From Hippopus hippopus (lineage: Eukaryota > Mollusca > Bivalvia > Cardiida > Cardiidae): a DNA stretch of 64,000 nucleotides. Numbering within the stretch: position 1 is the stretch's first letter; every line of letters begins with the position of its first letter. Made by a program: the position numbers and the translations under genes. Below, piece by piece: positions 55,758 to 64,000 of the stretch. A model generated the notes under the pieces. That model was not told where the DNA came from, made no database searches, and worked only from the letters and a program-made list of their open reading frames with translations. The stretch lies in assembly GCA_946811185.2 (NCBI GenBank), contig OX328096.1:36096011-36160010 (forward strand), in the 5' to 3' direction.

Positions 55758-56784
55758 GCACTAGATCAGGGTTTTTTTTTCATTTATTGAATAAGCTGTT
55801 GGGTACGTGTAAAAAAAATTGAATTCAAGTGGCGAAGTTGAAGTGAATATAGAGAAATATACGCTATTTACCTACGTTGCGTTGTAATATAAAACTCGAG
55901 GAAGGTCGAGCTGGATGCTAAATGACATTTGGGGTAAAGAACGTATCCAAACAAGCAGTGCTACGTTTGCAGTGTGTTTATCCATGAATTCCTGGAATTT
56001 CTATATTAGTACTACGCAAAACATTTTTCTCAAGCCACTGGTCGGTTGCTTCGACTGCATAGCAGTTTTTGCCTGTATATGCCAATGTATGTAAGGTCTG
56101 GGCACAATACTGATTTGATCAAATTAAGCGTTTATCTTAACCCCTTTCTACAATCGTAGGGCTGTTATGGGTGAGTGTACCTGGGCAACAAGCCACAGAA
56201 CCTCCGCCTCATACTGTAGAGACCAAGGAATGACCTAAATAAGTGAGTTGTGCTATGACTGAAATACTGTTTGAAAGCGACACATCAGCACCTATTCAAA
56301 CAAAACCTGGTACATCCTTTACGAACTATTCTTTACTATTGTTATCTAAGTTACTAATTGATAATAAAGCTGACTTTGTGGTAAGCCTCGAGGACTGATC
56401 CTGTTGAAAACAAGATTTAAACCCATGACCTATCGTTCTGGAGGGACATGTTCTTTATTTGAAAAATGACTGGTACGTGCAACGTTTACAAAGAAGAACT
56501 GTATATTTATTGTTCGGTCGACACCATTTCCTCGTGTTTTATATCATGAAGCATCCAATGTCGTATTGTTAGAGTTTCAAGTTACTGATGAGCACGTATA
56601 AATATTGGACGGGGTATCTAAAAGGGGCTGCGTTCACACCTTGTTTTCTGACACAAACTAGATCTTCTTTTTGTGTGTTTGTTTTGTTTTATTTCTGTTT
56701 TTCCGAAAGATCTTCTATACAACGCTTTTTGTTACACTGTTTTATCTAAGGTCACTCCTACACGAAGAGCAGCGCAAGTAGCTG
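55758..56784. other. No gene seen; possible SINE relic
   Basis: Unique apart from the tRNA-like relic listed next. Confidence 0.4.
56405..56460 (-). mobile_element. Possible tRNA-SINE head
   Basis: The minus strand reads GTCCCTCCAGAACGATAGG and GGTCATGGGTTTAAATC, close to the B-box part of a SINE. No clear A box. Confidence 0.35.
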
Positions 56785-56996
56785 TTAACCCATATCCTGC
56801 TTAATAACTAAAATGAAATTTTCAATTCGATAGTAAAAACCTAAATATTTCTATTTCAAAGTCCTGTTTTGGGGAATAATATCTCCTAATCGGACAGTGT
56901 AGATCAAAGATCAGACTGCACGTTCTGTGCAGTCTGATCTTGATCTACACTGTCCGCAAAATGTCAGTGAGTCGCGCTTAGCGGCCTAGGGGTTAA
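56785..56996 (-). mobile_element. Family B MITE, complete, near consensus
   Basis: TTAACCCATATCCTGCTTAA, CGATAGTAAAAACC, TCGGACAGTGTAGATC, perfect hairpin with GTTCT loop, GTCAGTGAGTCGCGCTTAGC and GGGGTTAA. 212 bp, TTAA at both ends. Confidence 0.96.
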
Positions 56997-57004
56997 CTTA
57001 AAAA

Positions 57005-57216
57005 TGAGCCATGCTTTGACAAAACGGGGTTTAGTGCATCTTCGTGATGGACTATGCCAAGCTAGTCATGTTTTAATTATGGATCCACAAAATCCAAAAT
57101 GTCTAACAATTGACTGAATTCGGAGGTAGACCGGTCCTTTGACATGCAGAAAATTGATCAATGTCAAAATACTTTTTGCAGTTGCATTAAGCCCCCCTTT
57201 CACAAAGCATGGCTCA
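57005..57216 (-). mobile_element. Family D MITE, whole hairpin deleted
   Basis: TGAGCCATGCTTTGACAAAA to CACAAAGCATGGCTCA. Between GAAAATTGATCAATGTC and AAAATACTTTTTGC the GC-rich hairpin is absent altogether, though the flanks are well kept. Confidence 0.92.
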
Positions 57217-57737
57217 AATATGTGGATACATCGTATTTTTATCTACTACTGTACGAATTTCGATATAACCCTAACTCACAGACAGTTGGAATTATTGCAA
57301 ACATCTTCCTTTTGCGACAACGTTCAGTATCAGTGACCTTGACTTCAGCCTGAACTTGACGAAAATTCCATGGTATTTTTTTTTAATCCCATTTCAAAAT
57401 AAATGATGAAGAAAAAAATGTTTAAAAAATTACAACGTTGAAGAGTGTGATTTTCAATAAAACTGCCTTTCAGGTAAAGAAGGGCTACCCCTACAAAGCC
57501 TGACTGACGTGTAAATAAATAATTCTAATGTTCCAGAATGTAATAATAGCAATAATTGAGGTTCCCACATTTTTGTGTAAACGTATACCTCCCCTTCTCA
57601 ATGGCAAAAATAATTCTGTAATAAACATAGACATGAAATTTTAGATTTATAAGGCGTGAGTCAAGGCAAAAACGAGCGTTTCTTTCTCACGAACAGTCCA
57701 GAGATATGTCAACATTATTTTCCATATAGAGACAAGT
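57217..57737. other. No gene seen
   Basis: Unique AT-rich sequence. Confidence 0.4.
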
Positions 57738-57964
57738 TTAACGCTATACCACGCGACAAAAAATTGAACCTTCTCAAACTCAAAGCATTTGCAGACTACC
57801 AATAGAATATATTTCAGATATCGGGATTGTCCCTATTAGGATGATTGTGGGAAAAAAAGTAAATATTGTTGACCAATATTTTCTGGGTTTTTTTTCTGCA
57901 TTGTTTTCAGTTCATTCATTTTTATGGGTCGTTAAAGCGTGAAACTGTTTTGGTGAAGATTTGA
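57738..57964 (+). mobile_element. Family A MITE, degenerate
   Basis: TTAACGCTATACCACGCGAC, CAAAGCATTTGCAGAC, TGTGGGAAAAAAAGTAAATA, GGTCGTTAAAGCGTG. Confidence 0.75.
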
Positions 57965-58169
57965 AAAAAAAAAAAGTAGATCTGTACTTAAACAAGTTCA
58001 AGCTTATGAAAGTCAAGGCAACTAGGAACAAATCCAAAATGCATGCTAATATACAGAAAAGGGCTTAGACAACAAAAATGCCATTTCCAGGTATTATCGA
58101 AACACACACATTCAATAGCTGAAACGAGTTACAACAATAAAGTATTTTAACAATTAATCTAAATAATAA

Positions 58170-58402
58170 AGTTACCGGCACACTAGCAAAAGTGAGTTTA
58201 AAGCAATTTTATAATGCGTCGTATAAAGCTCACAAAATATGGATTCAGTTTGTCTAAAGAGAGACAATCCTGAGATAGAATGGCCTTTTGACATGAAGAA
58301 AATTGACCAGTAGCAAACAGTTTCTACAAGGACTGCCAAGGCTAACACTGTTCGATACTTTTGCGAAACCAATTAAACCCCCTTTTCAAAGCGCATGACT
58401 CA
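58170..58402 (-). mobile_element. Family D MITE, degenerate
   Basis: TACCGGCACACTAGCAAAAG to AAAGCGCATGACTCA. The hairpin is decayed (AAGGACTGCCAAGGC). Confidence 0.78.
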
Positions 58403-59032
58403 AGGATTTTATCATTAAAAAGGCAAGAGCTGTCTTGCCTTTAAAATTAAGTCTTCAGTAGACGTTAAAGGAAAAGACGCTCTTGATAAAGCTGACGAAC
58501 ATTGGAAAGACGTGCCAGCAGAGGAGCAAGTGGGTAGAACAAGTTACAGATGGTGTAATGGTTGAGCAGTGTTTCCGAAAAAAAGAAGTGGTGTGAAAAT
58601 GATCTACACCCAAAAAACCTTAACTAATTTGTAAGAAAATGCAGGAAGAACGCCAAGGGCAAGATATTCATCTTTAACGACGGACATTTCTATAGCTTTT
58701 AAATATACTTCAAACACAAGCCGCTTAATGGAGATATTACCCTGTATGCGGCTTCTGGTACCTTCGACGCGCGGGTAAAAGTCAGTCTTATAATTCATAA
58801 GTTAGCGAAATAGTGCAATAAATTAATAATATTATTCAACATGTCATAGCAAGAAACTAAGTACACAAGTTTGCTCAACTATAAGCATCAACATTTCCTC
58901 AGTAACACTGTCTTTTGAAATCAAACCAGTGACGTCTGTGAAGACATTTGTGATCGAGGGTGGGATGGGTTTAATGTAGTGAAAGTCTATCCAAAACGTT
59001 TAGATTTTCATCAATAGGTAAATATTGTTATA
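58403..59032. other. No gene seen
   Basis: Unique sequence. An open frame at 58604-58798 on the minus strand has no recognisable family. Confidence 0.35.
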
Positions 59033-59251
59033 TTAACCCTTAGGCTGCTAAGCGCGACTCACTGACCTTTTGCGAACAGTGTAGATCAAGATCAGACTGC
59101 ACAGAACGTGCAGTCTGATCTTTGATCTACACTGTCCGCTATATAAGGAGATATTATTCCCAAAAGTATAAGTATGAAATAGCAAAAGTTAAGTCTTTTT
59201 CTATCGCACTGAAAATTTTTATTTTATTTATTTAGCAGGATAAGGGGTAAA
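59033..59251 (+). mobile_element. Family B MITE, near consensus
   Basis: TTAACCCTTAGGCTGCTAAG, CGCGACTCACTGACC, perfect hairpin, ATAAGGAGATATTATTCCC, GCAGGATAAGGGGTAA. First of three TTAA elements in about 670 bp, all in the same orientation. Confidence 0.96.
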
Positions 59252-59261
59252 GGGTATACCT

Positions 59262-59460
59262 TTAACCCTTTTAGCGCCATAGGCGAAAACTGGGGCTTTT
59301 GCGGGCGGCATAGTAGAACATCAGACTGCACATAACGTGTAGTTTGGTCTTGGATCTTTACCGTCCGCTTGTTTAATCAGTCCTATGATTAGTTTCACTT
59401 GACTGTATTATCAGCCACCGAAAAAGGTCGAGTTGATATATGTGGCGTTGGAAAAGTGAA
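59262..59460 (+). mobile_element. Family C MITE
   Basis: TTAACCCTTTTAGCGCCATA, GGCGAAAACTGGGGC, hairpin ACTGCACATAACGTGTAG, CCGTCCGCTTGTTTAATC, end GGCGTTGGAAAAGTGAA. 11 bp from the B copy before it. Confidence 0.93.
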
Positions 59461-59485
59461 GATTCTATCAAGCAATAAAATGGTC

Positions 59486-59698
59486 TCAACCCTTAAGCTA
59501 CTAAGCGCGACTCGCTGATCTTTAGCGGACAGTGTAGATCAAGATCAGACTGCACACAACGTGCAGTCTGATCTTGGATCTACACTGTCCGATAGGGAGA
59601 TATTTTTCTGCAAAAAAATAAGTTTGAAATAACATTATGCAGGTTTTTACTATCGGATTGAAAGTTTTATTTAATTTATTTAGCAGGATATGGGTTAA
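59486..59698 (+). mobile_element. Family B MITE, complete
   Basis: TCAACCCTTAAGCTACTAAG, CGCGACTCGCTGATC, near-perfect hairpin (GATCAGACTGCACACAACGT), GATAGGGAGATATTTTTC, GCAGGATATGGGTTAA. Confidence 0.95.
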
Positions 59699-60117
59699 AT
59701 GAGGCCTGTGCGCCACAGCTTTCATCAACCTTATAAGTCAAATAAGTTTACTTTTCATCTCAATATGTTTTCATAAATATCTTATATTGCTGTATACATC
59801 CTCGACTTTCAAAACGGCAAAGAGAGCGAATTGACTTATTACTGGGAGAAAATGGGAACTTTGCTTACGGACGGACAGATGGGAAGCTATGTACAAACAT
59901 GGACATTCTGCAGGCGACTAGGCTAACGGTCACTTGTACATATGCAGAATCACGTAAAAATATGTCTGACTGAATGGGGGTACAGTCAGGGTTAACCACT
60001 ACTTAAGCACTATAACTGTAATTGCCAAACTTCTCAAAAGACTTTAGTTGATTTTACCAGCACTCGGATAGGGCTTTGTAGTGCTCACCCAGGGACACTC
60101 CGGGTGATCAGTGAAAC
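59699..60117. other. No gene seen
   Basis: Unique sequence. Confidence 0.4.
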
Positions 60118-60281
60118 CTTTTTTTCTTGCAACTGAAAAATTTTCTGCATGTCAAAGGACCATTCTACCTCGAGCTTTTACAGTCAGTTTTTTGACAAGT
60201 TGGGCCATATTATGCGATGACTTACATGGTATATTACATTTCAAAAATTCATTAAACGCCCTTTTCCCAAAGAGCTGCTCA
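60118..60281 (+). mobile_element. Family D MITE, 5' and hairpin lost
   Basis: AATTTTCTGCATGTCAAAGG, ACCATTCTACCTCGAGC and AAACGCCCTTTTCCCAAAGA, ending AGCTGCTCA. The hairpin side is missing. Confidence 0.8.
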
Positions 60282-60454
60282 TTTAGTTCTGTCAATCAGA
60301 AATTGCGCTACTATGAAAATTACAAAATTCTCGATAGATCTAAAAAGGCTATGAATGTTATCCTGGATAGTTGGTGACTCTTGGCCCTAAGTCATACCTA
60401 AGTGCATTACTACATTACCTCCAGGTAACGATTTTTTGGCGTCTTGCAACAGAC

Positions 60455-60529
60455 CACCTTTGAAACATTGTGGAAAAAGGGAGATATACCTTGCAATAAG
60501 CAATTTCTTTTATCTCCATTTTTTTTTTT
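60455..60529 (-). mobile_element. Possible family A fragment
   Basis: TTTGAAACATTGTGGAAAAA and AATAAGCAATTTCTTTTATC resemble a damaged palindrome; the ends are absent. Confidence 0.35.
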
Positions 60530-60750
60530 CTCTCTGAAAAAGGGATTTGATACATATGCAAAAAGTATCGACCAAGAGGCTGACCCGAGTCGAAACTTTT
60601 AGCTATTGGTCAATTTTCTGCATGTCAAAGGACCATTCTACCTCAGGATTCAGTCTATTTTTGGTCAAACTGAATTCAGGCTATGAGACAACTCGCTTTA
60701 CTTGCTTTACGAGGATCCATTAGACCCTCTTTTTGCCAGAGTGCCGGTCA
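60530..60750 (+). mobile_element. Family D MITE, left end and arm reduced
   Basis: CTCTGAAAAAGGGATTTGAT, AAAAAGTATCGACCAAGAGG then GCTGACCCGAGTCGAAAC. The hairpin has lost its left arm. Ends TTGCCAGAGTGCCGGTCA. Confidence 0.88.
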
Positions 60751-60777
60751 TCTATATTTTATATGTACATTATACTT

Positions 60778-61039
60778 AGCCTACAACATGCGAAAGGGGG
60801 CTTTCGGACGTTTGCGTAAAATGTCGTCTCGGATCAGCCTGCACAGTCCGCGCAGGCTAATCCGAGACGGCACTTTACGTCAATATTAGATCTTGTCCTA
60901 CAGTAGGCTTGCGTGAAACAGAAAATCACACACAATGGGAAAGTGTCGTCTCGGATTAGCCTGCGCGGAGTGCGCAGGCTGATCCGAGACGACGCTTTAC
61001 GCAAATGTCCGAATGCCCCTTTTCGCGTGTTGTAGGCCA
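60778..61039. mobile_element. Family E MITE, long form
   Basis: TAGCCTACAACATGCGAAAG to CGCGTGTTGTAGGCCA. Hairpin tips AGCCTGCACAGTCCGCGCAG and AGCCTGCGCGGAGTGCGCAG, spacer TAGGCTTGCGTGAAACAG. The right TA is at 61040-61041; the left TA has mutated. Confidence 0.93.
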
Positions 61040-61041
61040 TA

Positions 61042-61349
61042 TCATAGTTAATGCTGATCATCAATATTTTACAAAGACGGGTGCAAAAAGACGACAGCTG
61101 CAAATTCAGGTATGACTTTATTCAAATGATATTCCTTCCGCACCGGAAACGTCTATAAGCAGACTTTTTTTACCAGAATTTCATGAAATTTAGTCATAAA
61201 TAGACGGTAGCATGATAAAAACAACACGCCTCCTTTCATATTTTATACAAAGCATCTTTATCAATTTCGCCGATTTTACCTTATACTTCAGCCATCCGCC
61301 CACAACTCTCCCCTACTCAAGGGTACAGAAAAAAGGCGAAGTTTTAGTT
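61042..61349. other. No gene seen
   Basis: Unique sequence. Confidence 0.4.
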
Positions 61350-61518
61350 TTAACTCTTTACCAAACGACAAATTTTTAAACATGTCTAATTCCTAAACAT
61401 TTGCAGACTATGAAAAGAAGGGAATGCTGCTAACCAGCATTTTCTCCTTTTCCCACAATGTTGTTAAAAGTTTTGTTCGTCAGGGTCGTTAAACTGGGAA
61501 TTGTTGGAACAAAGTTGA
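61350..61518 (+). mobile_element. Family A MITE, internally deleted
   Basis: TTAACTCTTTACCAAACGAC, ACATTTGCAGACTATG, then a jump into GAAAAGAAGGGAATGCTGCT. About 55 bp of the left interior is missing. Right end decayed after GGGTCGTTAAACTGGG. Confidence 0.88.
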
Positions 61519-61716
61519 ATGGTAATAGTATCTCTTCAGCTTTTTTTACTCTATCAAGTCAGCCAAAATTTTTCTTTCAAGGGTCTATGATAATAAGAAT
61601 CATCTCTTGCGACAAGTTTAACAGGTACCTATTAAACAAATTTAAAATTTGCCTTTTCAAAGATTTGATAAGCATTTCCATCTTGACCATTGACTTTACA
61701 GTAATAACTATGCTAT

Positions 61717-61960
61717 TTAACTCTTTCACAAAAACACAATCCCTTGTTTTCGCTACCCTGAGCAAGAAAAAAAAAAAAGGCTTTTGAAAACATTATGGGA
61801 AAAAGGAGAAAATGCTGTTAAGCAGCTTCTTCTCTTTTACATACAGTGATTTCTACCCTCTCAAAAAGAAAAAAATCATCAATTGAGCCATATTAAAATT
61901 GTTGTCTGCAAAGGCTTTTGATATGGACGAGTCTAAACTTTGTCGGTGGTAAATATTTAG
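61717..61960 (-). mobile_element. Family A MITE
   Basis: TTAACTCTTTCACAAAAACA, CATTATGGGAAAAAGGAGAA, tip TGCTGTTAAGCAGC, right end TGTCGGTGGTAAATATTTAG. Internal A-runs lengthen it. Confidence 0.88.
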
Positions 61961-62359
61961 GTTCAATAGAGCAAAGATACAGGACAGTCTAAGTTCAAGT
62001 TCAGGCTCCATGTTCTATGTAGACTCATTTTGATCTGCGTTACCTGTACAAGCACCTTTAATTCGTCCGAAGACAAAAAATTTCAGTTATGTATGAAGCT
62101 GTGCTTTCTAAATGAAGCTAGCGACGAAACAATCATTTTATGTGTCCTGCGTGATTATGAGAAAACGGTTTGAACCAGGACTCAAATTTCGATATCTTCC
62201 ATTATTCATGACCTGCTTGTTTTTCAATGCCAATAGGAATACTCTTCGGCAAACGAAACAACGTGTCATAATTCTAAAATATCGCTGCATTCTGAATCGG
62301 GCTGCAAAGTATTCAAGCTACTCCAGATATATCCTAGTGTCAAAAAGTTGTAATCGACA
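61961..62359. other. No gene seen; weak C/B scrap
   Basis: A decayed hairpin core may lie at about 61980-62050 (AGGCTCCATGTTCTATGTAG). An 86-codon open frame at 62112-62372 runs into the microsatellite and is not called. Confidence 0.35.
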
Positions 62360-62550
62360 ACTGATTGATTGATTGATTGATTGATCAATCGATCAGTCGG
62401 TCGGTCGGTCGGTCCTTCCATCCAGCCATCCATCTATCCATCCATCCATCTACCCGCCCCACCCATATATACACTCACTCACTCACTCACTCACTCACTC
62501 ACTCACTCAATCACTCACTTTCTTATTCATTCATTCATTAATTCATTCAT
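62360..62550. repeat. Compound tetranucleotide microsatellite
   Basis: Successive TTGA, CGGT, CCAT, CACT and TTCA runs within 190 bp. Confidence 0.93.
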
Positions 62551-62606
62551 AGAAGCCTAAGTGGTGGTTGAACCTTTCCAACTCGGAAAAAGAGGTGCAA
62601 AACAAA

Positions 62607-62648
62607 ATGAATGAATGCATGAATGAATGAATGAAAGAATGAATGACT
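62607..62648. repeat. (GAAT)n microsatellite next to AATAAA
   Basis: GAAT units followed on the plus strand by GACTTTATTGACTTATACA. On the minus strand this reads as AATAAAG ahead of the repeat, as in LINE 3' ends or a polyadenylation site. Confidence 0.85.
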
Positions 62649-62715
62649 TTATTGACTTATACATCCTGTACATAGTTACAAGCAAAATAATTTTCAGTGT
62701 CCCACGTGATACAAC

Positions 62716-62733
62716 TCTCTCTCTCTCTCTCTC
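62716..62733. repeat. (CT)n microsatellite
   Basis: About nine CT units. Confidence 0.9.
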
Positions 62734-62828
62734 TCATTTTCTGTCACCGATCTTTCGCTCTCAAAATTACAAAATGTATGTTCGATGTTGAATGAACGAA
62801 GTTTTCATTTGACATTATAACACGTAAG

Positions 62829-63030
62829 TCAGCGCACATATCCAAGTATTCCGAGTATTTCTATTAACAGCACAACCTGCAAGATTCCTTCAGTAGACAT
62901 TGGCTGCTTTCCCACTTGAACAAAAGTCGAAAACAACTGGCATGAGAGTGTTGTGACTCCCGCAGCAATGGCTTTCATTAAACTTAGTGCAGAATCTTCA
63001 CTGAGTTGGAACAAACTCGCAACCCATCGA
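62829..63030 (-). CDS. Candidate terminal exon, unassigned protein
   Basis: On the minus strand the sequence TTCTGTTCTGTTCTTTCCTG followed by TAG at 63033-63031 is a strong polypyrimidine-AG acceptor. The frame then stays open for 67 codons to TGA at 62831-62829. The peptide includes SLFQLSEDSALSLMKAIAAG and ends in a hydrophobic tract around LLIEILGILGYVR. The C-terminal half is markedly hydrophobic. An AATAAA on the same strand about 180 bases downstream (near 62650) could be its polyadenylation signal, though it may belong to a LINE tail. I do not recognise the family. The earlier exons would lie beyond the right edge. A chance open frame is quite possible. Confidence 0.3.
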
Positions 63031-63276
63031 CTACAGGAAAGAACAGAACAGAAGATATAAATTTCTACATAGGTATTATATACAACAACAGGAATAAACA
63101 CATACTAATTTCTTTGTAAGTATAATCAAAAAGAATTTTTAAGTCATTTACACGGGGATAAATTTACATTAGCAAGAAGCTCATGCTCGATACTGATGGA
63201 GCTTCTATACTATGGTTAAAAATAATGCGAAATTCTAACCGTGAGATCCTACTTGCGATGTCGCCCAATACTACCT

Positions 63277-63487
63277 TTAACCCTTATCCTGCGTAATAAA
63301 TGAAATGAAACTTTCAAGCCCATAGTAAAAACCTGAATAATGTTATTTCAATTTATTTTTTGGGAGGAAACATCACCTTATCGGATAGTGTAGATCCAAG
63401 ATCAGACTGCACATTTTGTGCAGTCTGATCTTGACCTACACTGTCCGCAATACGTCAGTGAGTTCCGCTTAGCAGCCTAAGGGTTAA
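63277..63487 (-). mobile_element. Family B MITE, complete
   Basis: TTAACCCTTATCCTGCGTAA, GAAACTTTCAAGCCC, TATCGGATAGTGTAGATC, hairpin with TTTTG loop, GTCAGTGAGTTCCGC and AGCCTAAGGGTTAA. Confidence 0.96.
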
Positions 63488-63718
63488 TGGAGTTATCGTA
63501 GCATATTTTATCGATCCCCAATAATGTATTTTCGGCTGATAAAATCTCTGTTTTTCCCAGATGATGAAAGTAGAAAGACGTACATTTGAAATGTAAATGG
63601 CAAATGTTTCATTATTGATACAGCAGTTAACGAGTGTGAAGCTACACGAGACATTCCAAAGATTTTTCAGATGTATTTGCCCTCTGTGTGTTGATTTTCT
63701 TCCACAATTCATCTTTGA

Positions 63719-63950
63719 TTTTACCCTTAATCAAACGAAAAATTTTAGACTGGTCCAACTTCAAAGTATTTGCAGACGAAATTTAAAATGTGTCTAAAAT
63801 GATAAAATGTGAGAAACAGAGAATAGAAAACGTTGTGGGGGAAAAGGGGAAGTGCTCGGTCACCAAAATTTTCCCCTTTTCCTACATTGTTTTCAACATG
63901 CTTCTTTCTCAGGGTCGTTAAAACTCGGGAACTTTTTGGTAAAAGGTTAA
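63719..63950 (+). mobile_element. Family A MITE sharing its TTAA with the next copy
   Basis: TTTACCCTTAATCAAACGAA, AATTTTAGACTGGTCC, palindrome GGGGAAAAGGGGAAGTGCTC with several mismatches, end TTTTTGGTAAAAGGTTAA. Confidence 0.9.
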
Positions 63951-64000
63951 CCCTTTACCATAAAACCCAAAGTTTTAACGATCCGGAACGAAAAAATCTT
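63947..64000 (-). mobile_element. Family A MITE, cut by window end
   Basis: TTAACCCTTTACCATAAAAC then AGTTTTAACGATCCGGAAC. It begins on the last TTAA of the previous copy and faces it. Confidence 0.9.

Noticed and set aside
60834..61103. Arg/Ser-rich frames such as those containing SSRISLRSPRRLIR
   Set aside because: The same peptide appears at 27321, 55516, 55625 and 60683 because it is a reading of the E hairpin.
1..64000. CRISPR-like array
   Set aside because: The regularly seen short repeats are dispersed transposons; no array of equal repeats with unique spacers exists.

Overview
The window looks like gene-poor, AT-rich DNA from a bivalve mollusc. The grounds are animal-type short exons, tRNA-derived SINEs with short-unit tails, a non-LTR retrotransposon 3' end with an ATT-repeat tail, and hairpin-rich miniature transposons of kinds I associate with heterodont clams and mussels. 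The species cannot be fixed from sequence alone. No complete gene is visible and there is no sign of bacterial organisation.

Protein-coding content is small. The best host candidate is a first coding exon on the minus strand (15517-15760; Tyr/Met/Ser/Gly-rich, good start context, GT donor), which resembles the N-terminal part of a developmental transcription factor; a Phox2-like assignment is only a hypothesis. A weaker candidate is a terminal exon on the minus strand (62829-63030) behind a strong polypyrimidine-AG acceptor. A third open frame with one hydrophobic segment (26795-27025, minus) is unassigned. The only clear family match is the C-terminal part of a non-LTR reverse transcriptase (20055-20753).

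Roughly a third of the window is short non-autonomous DNA transposons, about 95 recognisable copies counted by eye. I name the families by letter. A (about 225 bp, ends TTAACYCTTTACCA, long central palindrome around TGCTGGTAACCAGCA), B (about 212 bp), C (about 210 bp), F (about 380 bp, long inverted arms) and H (one copy) have TTAA at their ends, as in piggyBac-type transposition. D (about 250-265 bp, ends TGAGCCATGCTCTG) and E (about 260 bp, or a 133-bp short form) sit in TA duplications. G (about 190 bp) has no clear target site. Strand convention: A + begins with TTAACTCTTTACCAAACGAC; B + begins with TTAACCCTTAGGCTGCTAAG; C + begins with the end reading GGCGCCATAGG; D + has the hairpin near its left end.

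Layout: 1-1670 unique; 1.7-3.8 kb A, D, C and B copies; 4.1-6.4 kb mostly unique; 6.4-13 kb A, D and C copies; 13-18 kb unique with the candidate transcription-factor exon; 18-24.8 kb A, B, C and D copies, the retrotransposon and a 34/38-bp minisatellite; 25.7-30 kb E copies and a SINE; 30-48 kb dense A, B, C, D, F and G copies with nesting; 48-52 kb sparser; 52.1-54.2 kb one 2.1-kb composite repeat with two internal minisatellites; 54-64 kb dense A, B, C, D and E copies plus the candidate terminal exon.

The most notable structure is modular. Families with unrelated ends share one of two GC-rich hairpin cores: B, C and H share one, D and E share the other. TTAA elements also repeatedly abut through a single shared TTAA. 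Nested insertions (retrotransposon in C, D in C, E in A, A in D, F in B, SINE in A, D in D) give relative ages and confirm the target-site duplications.
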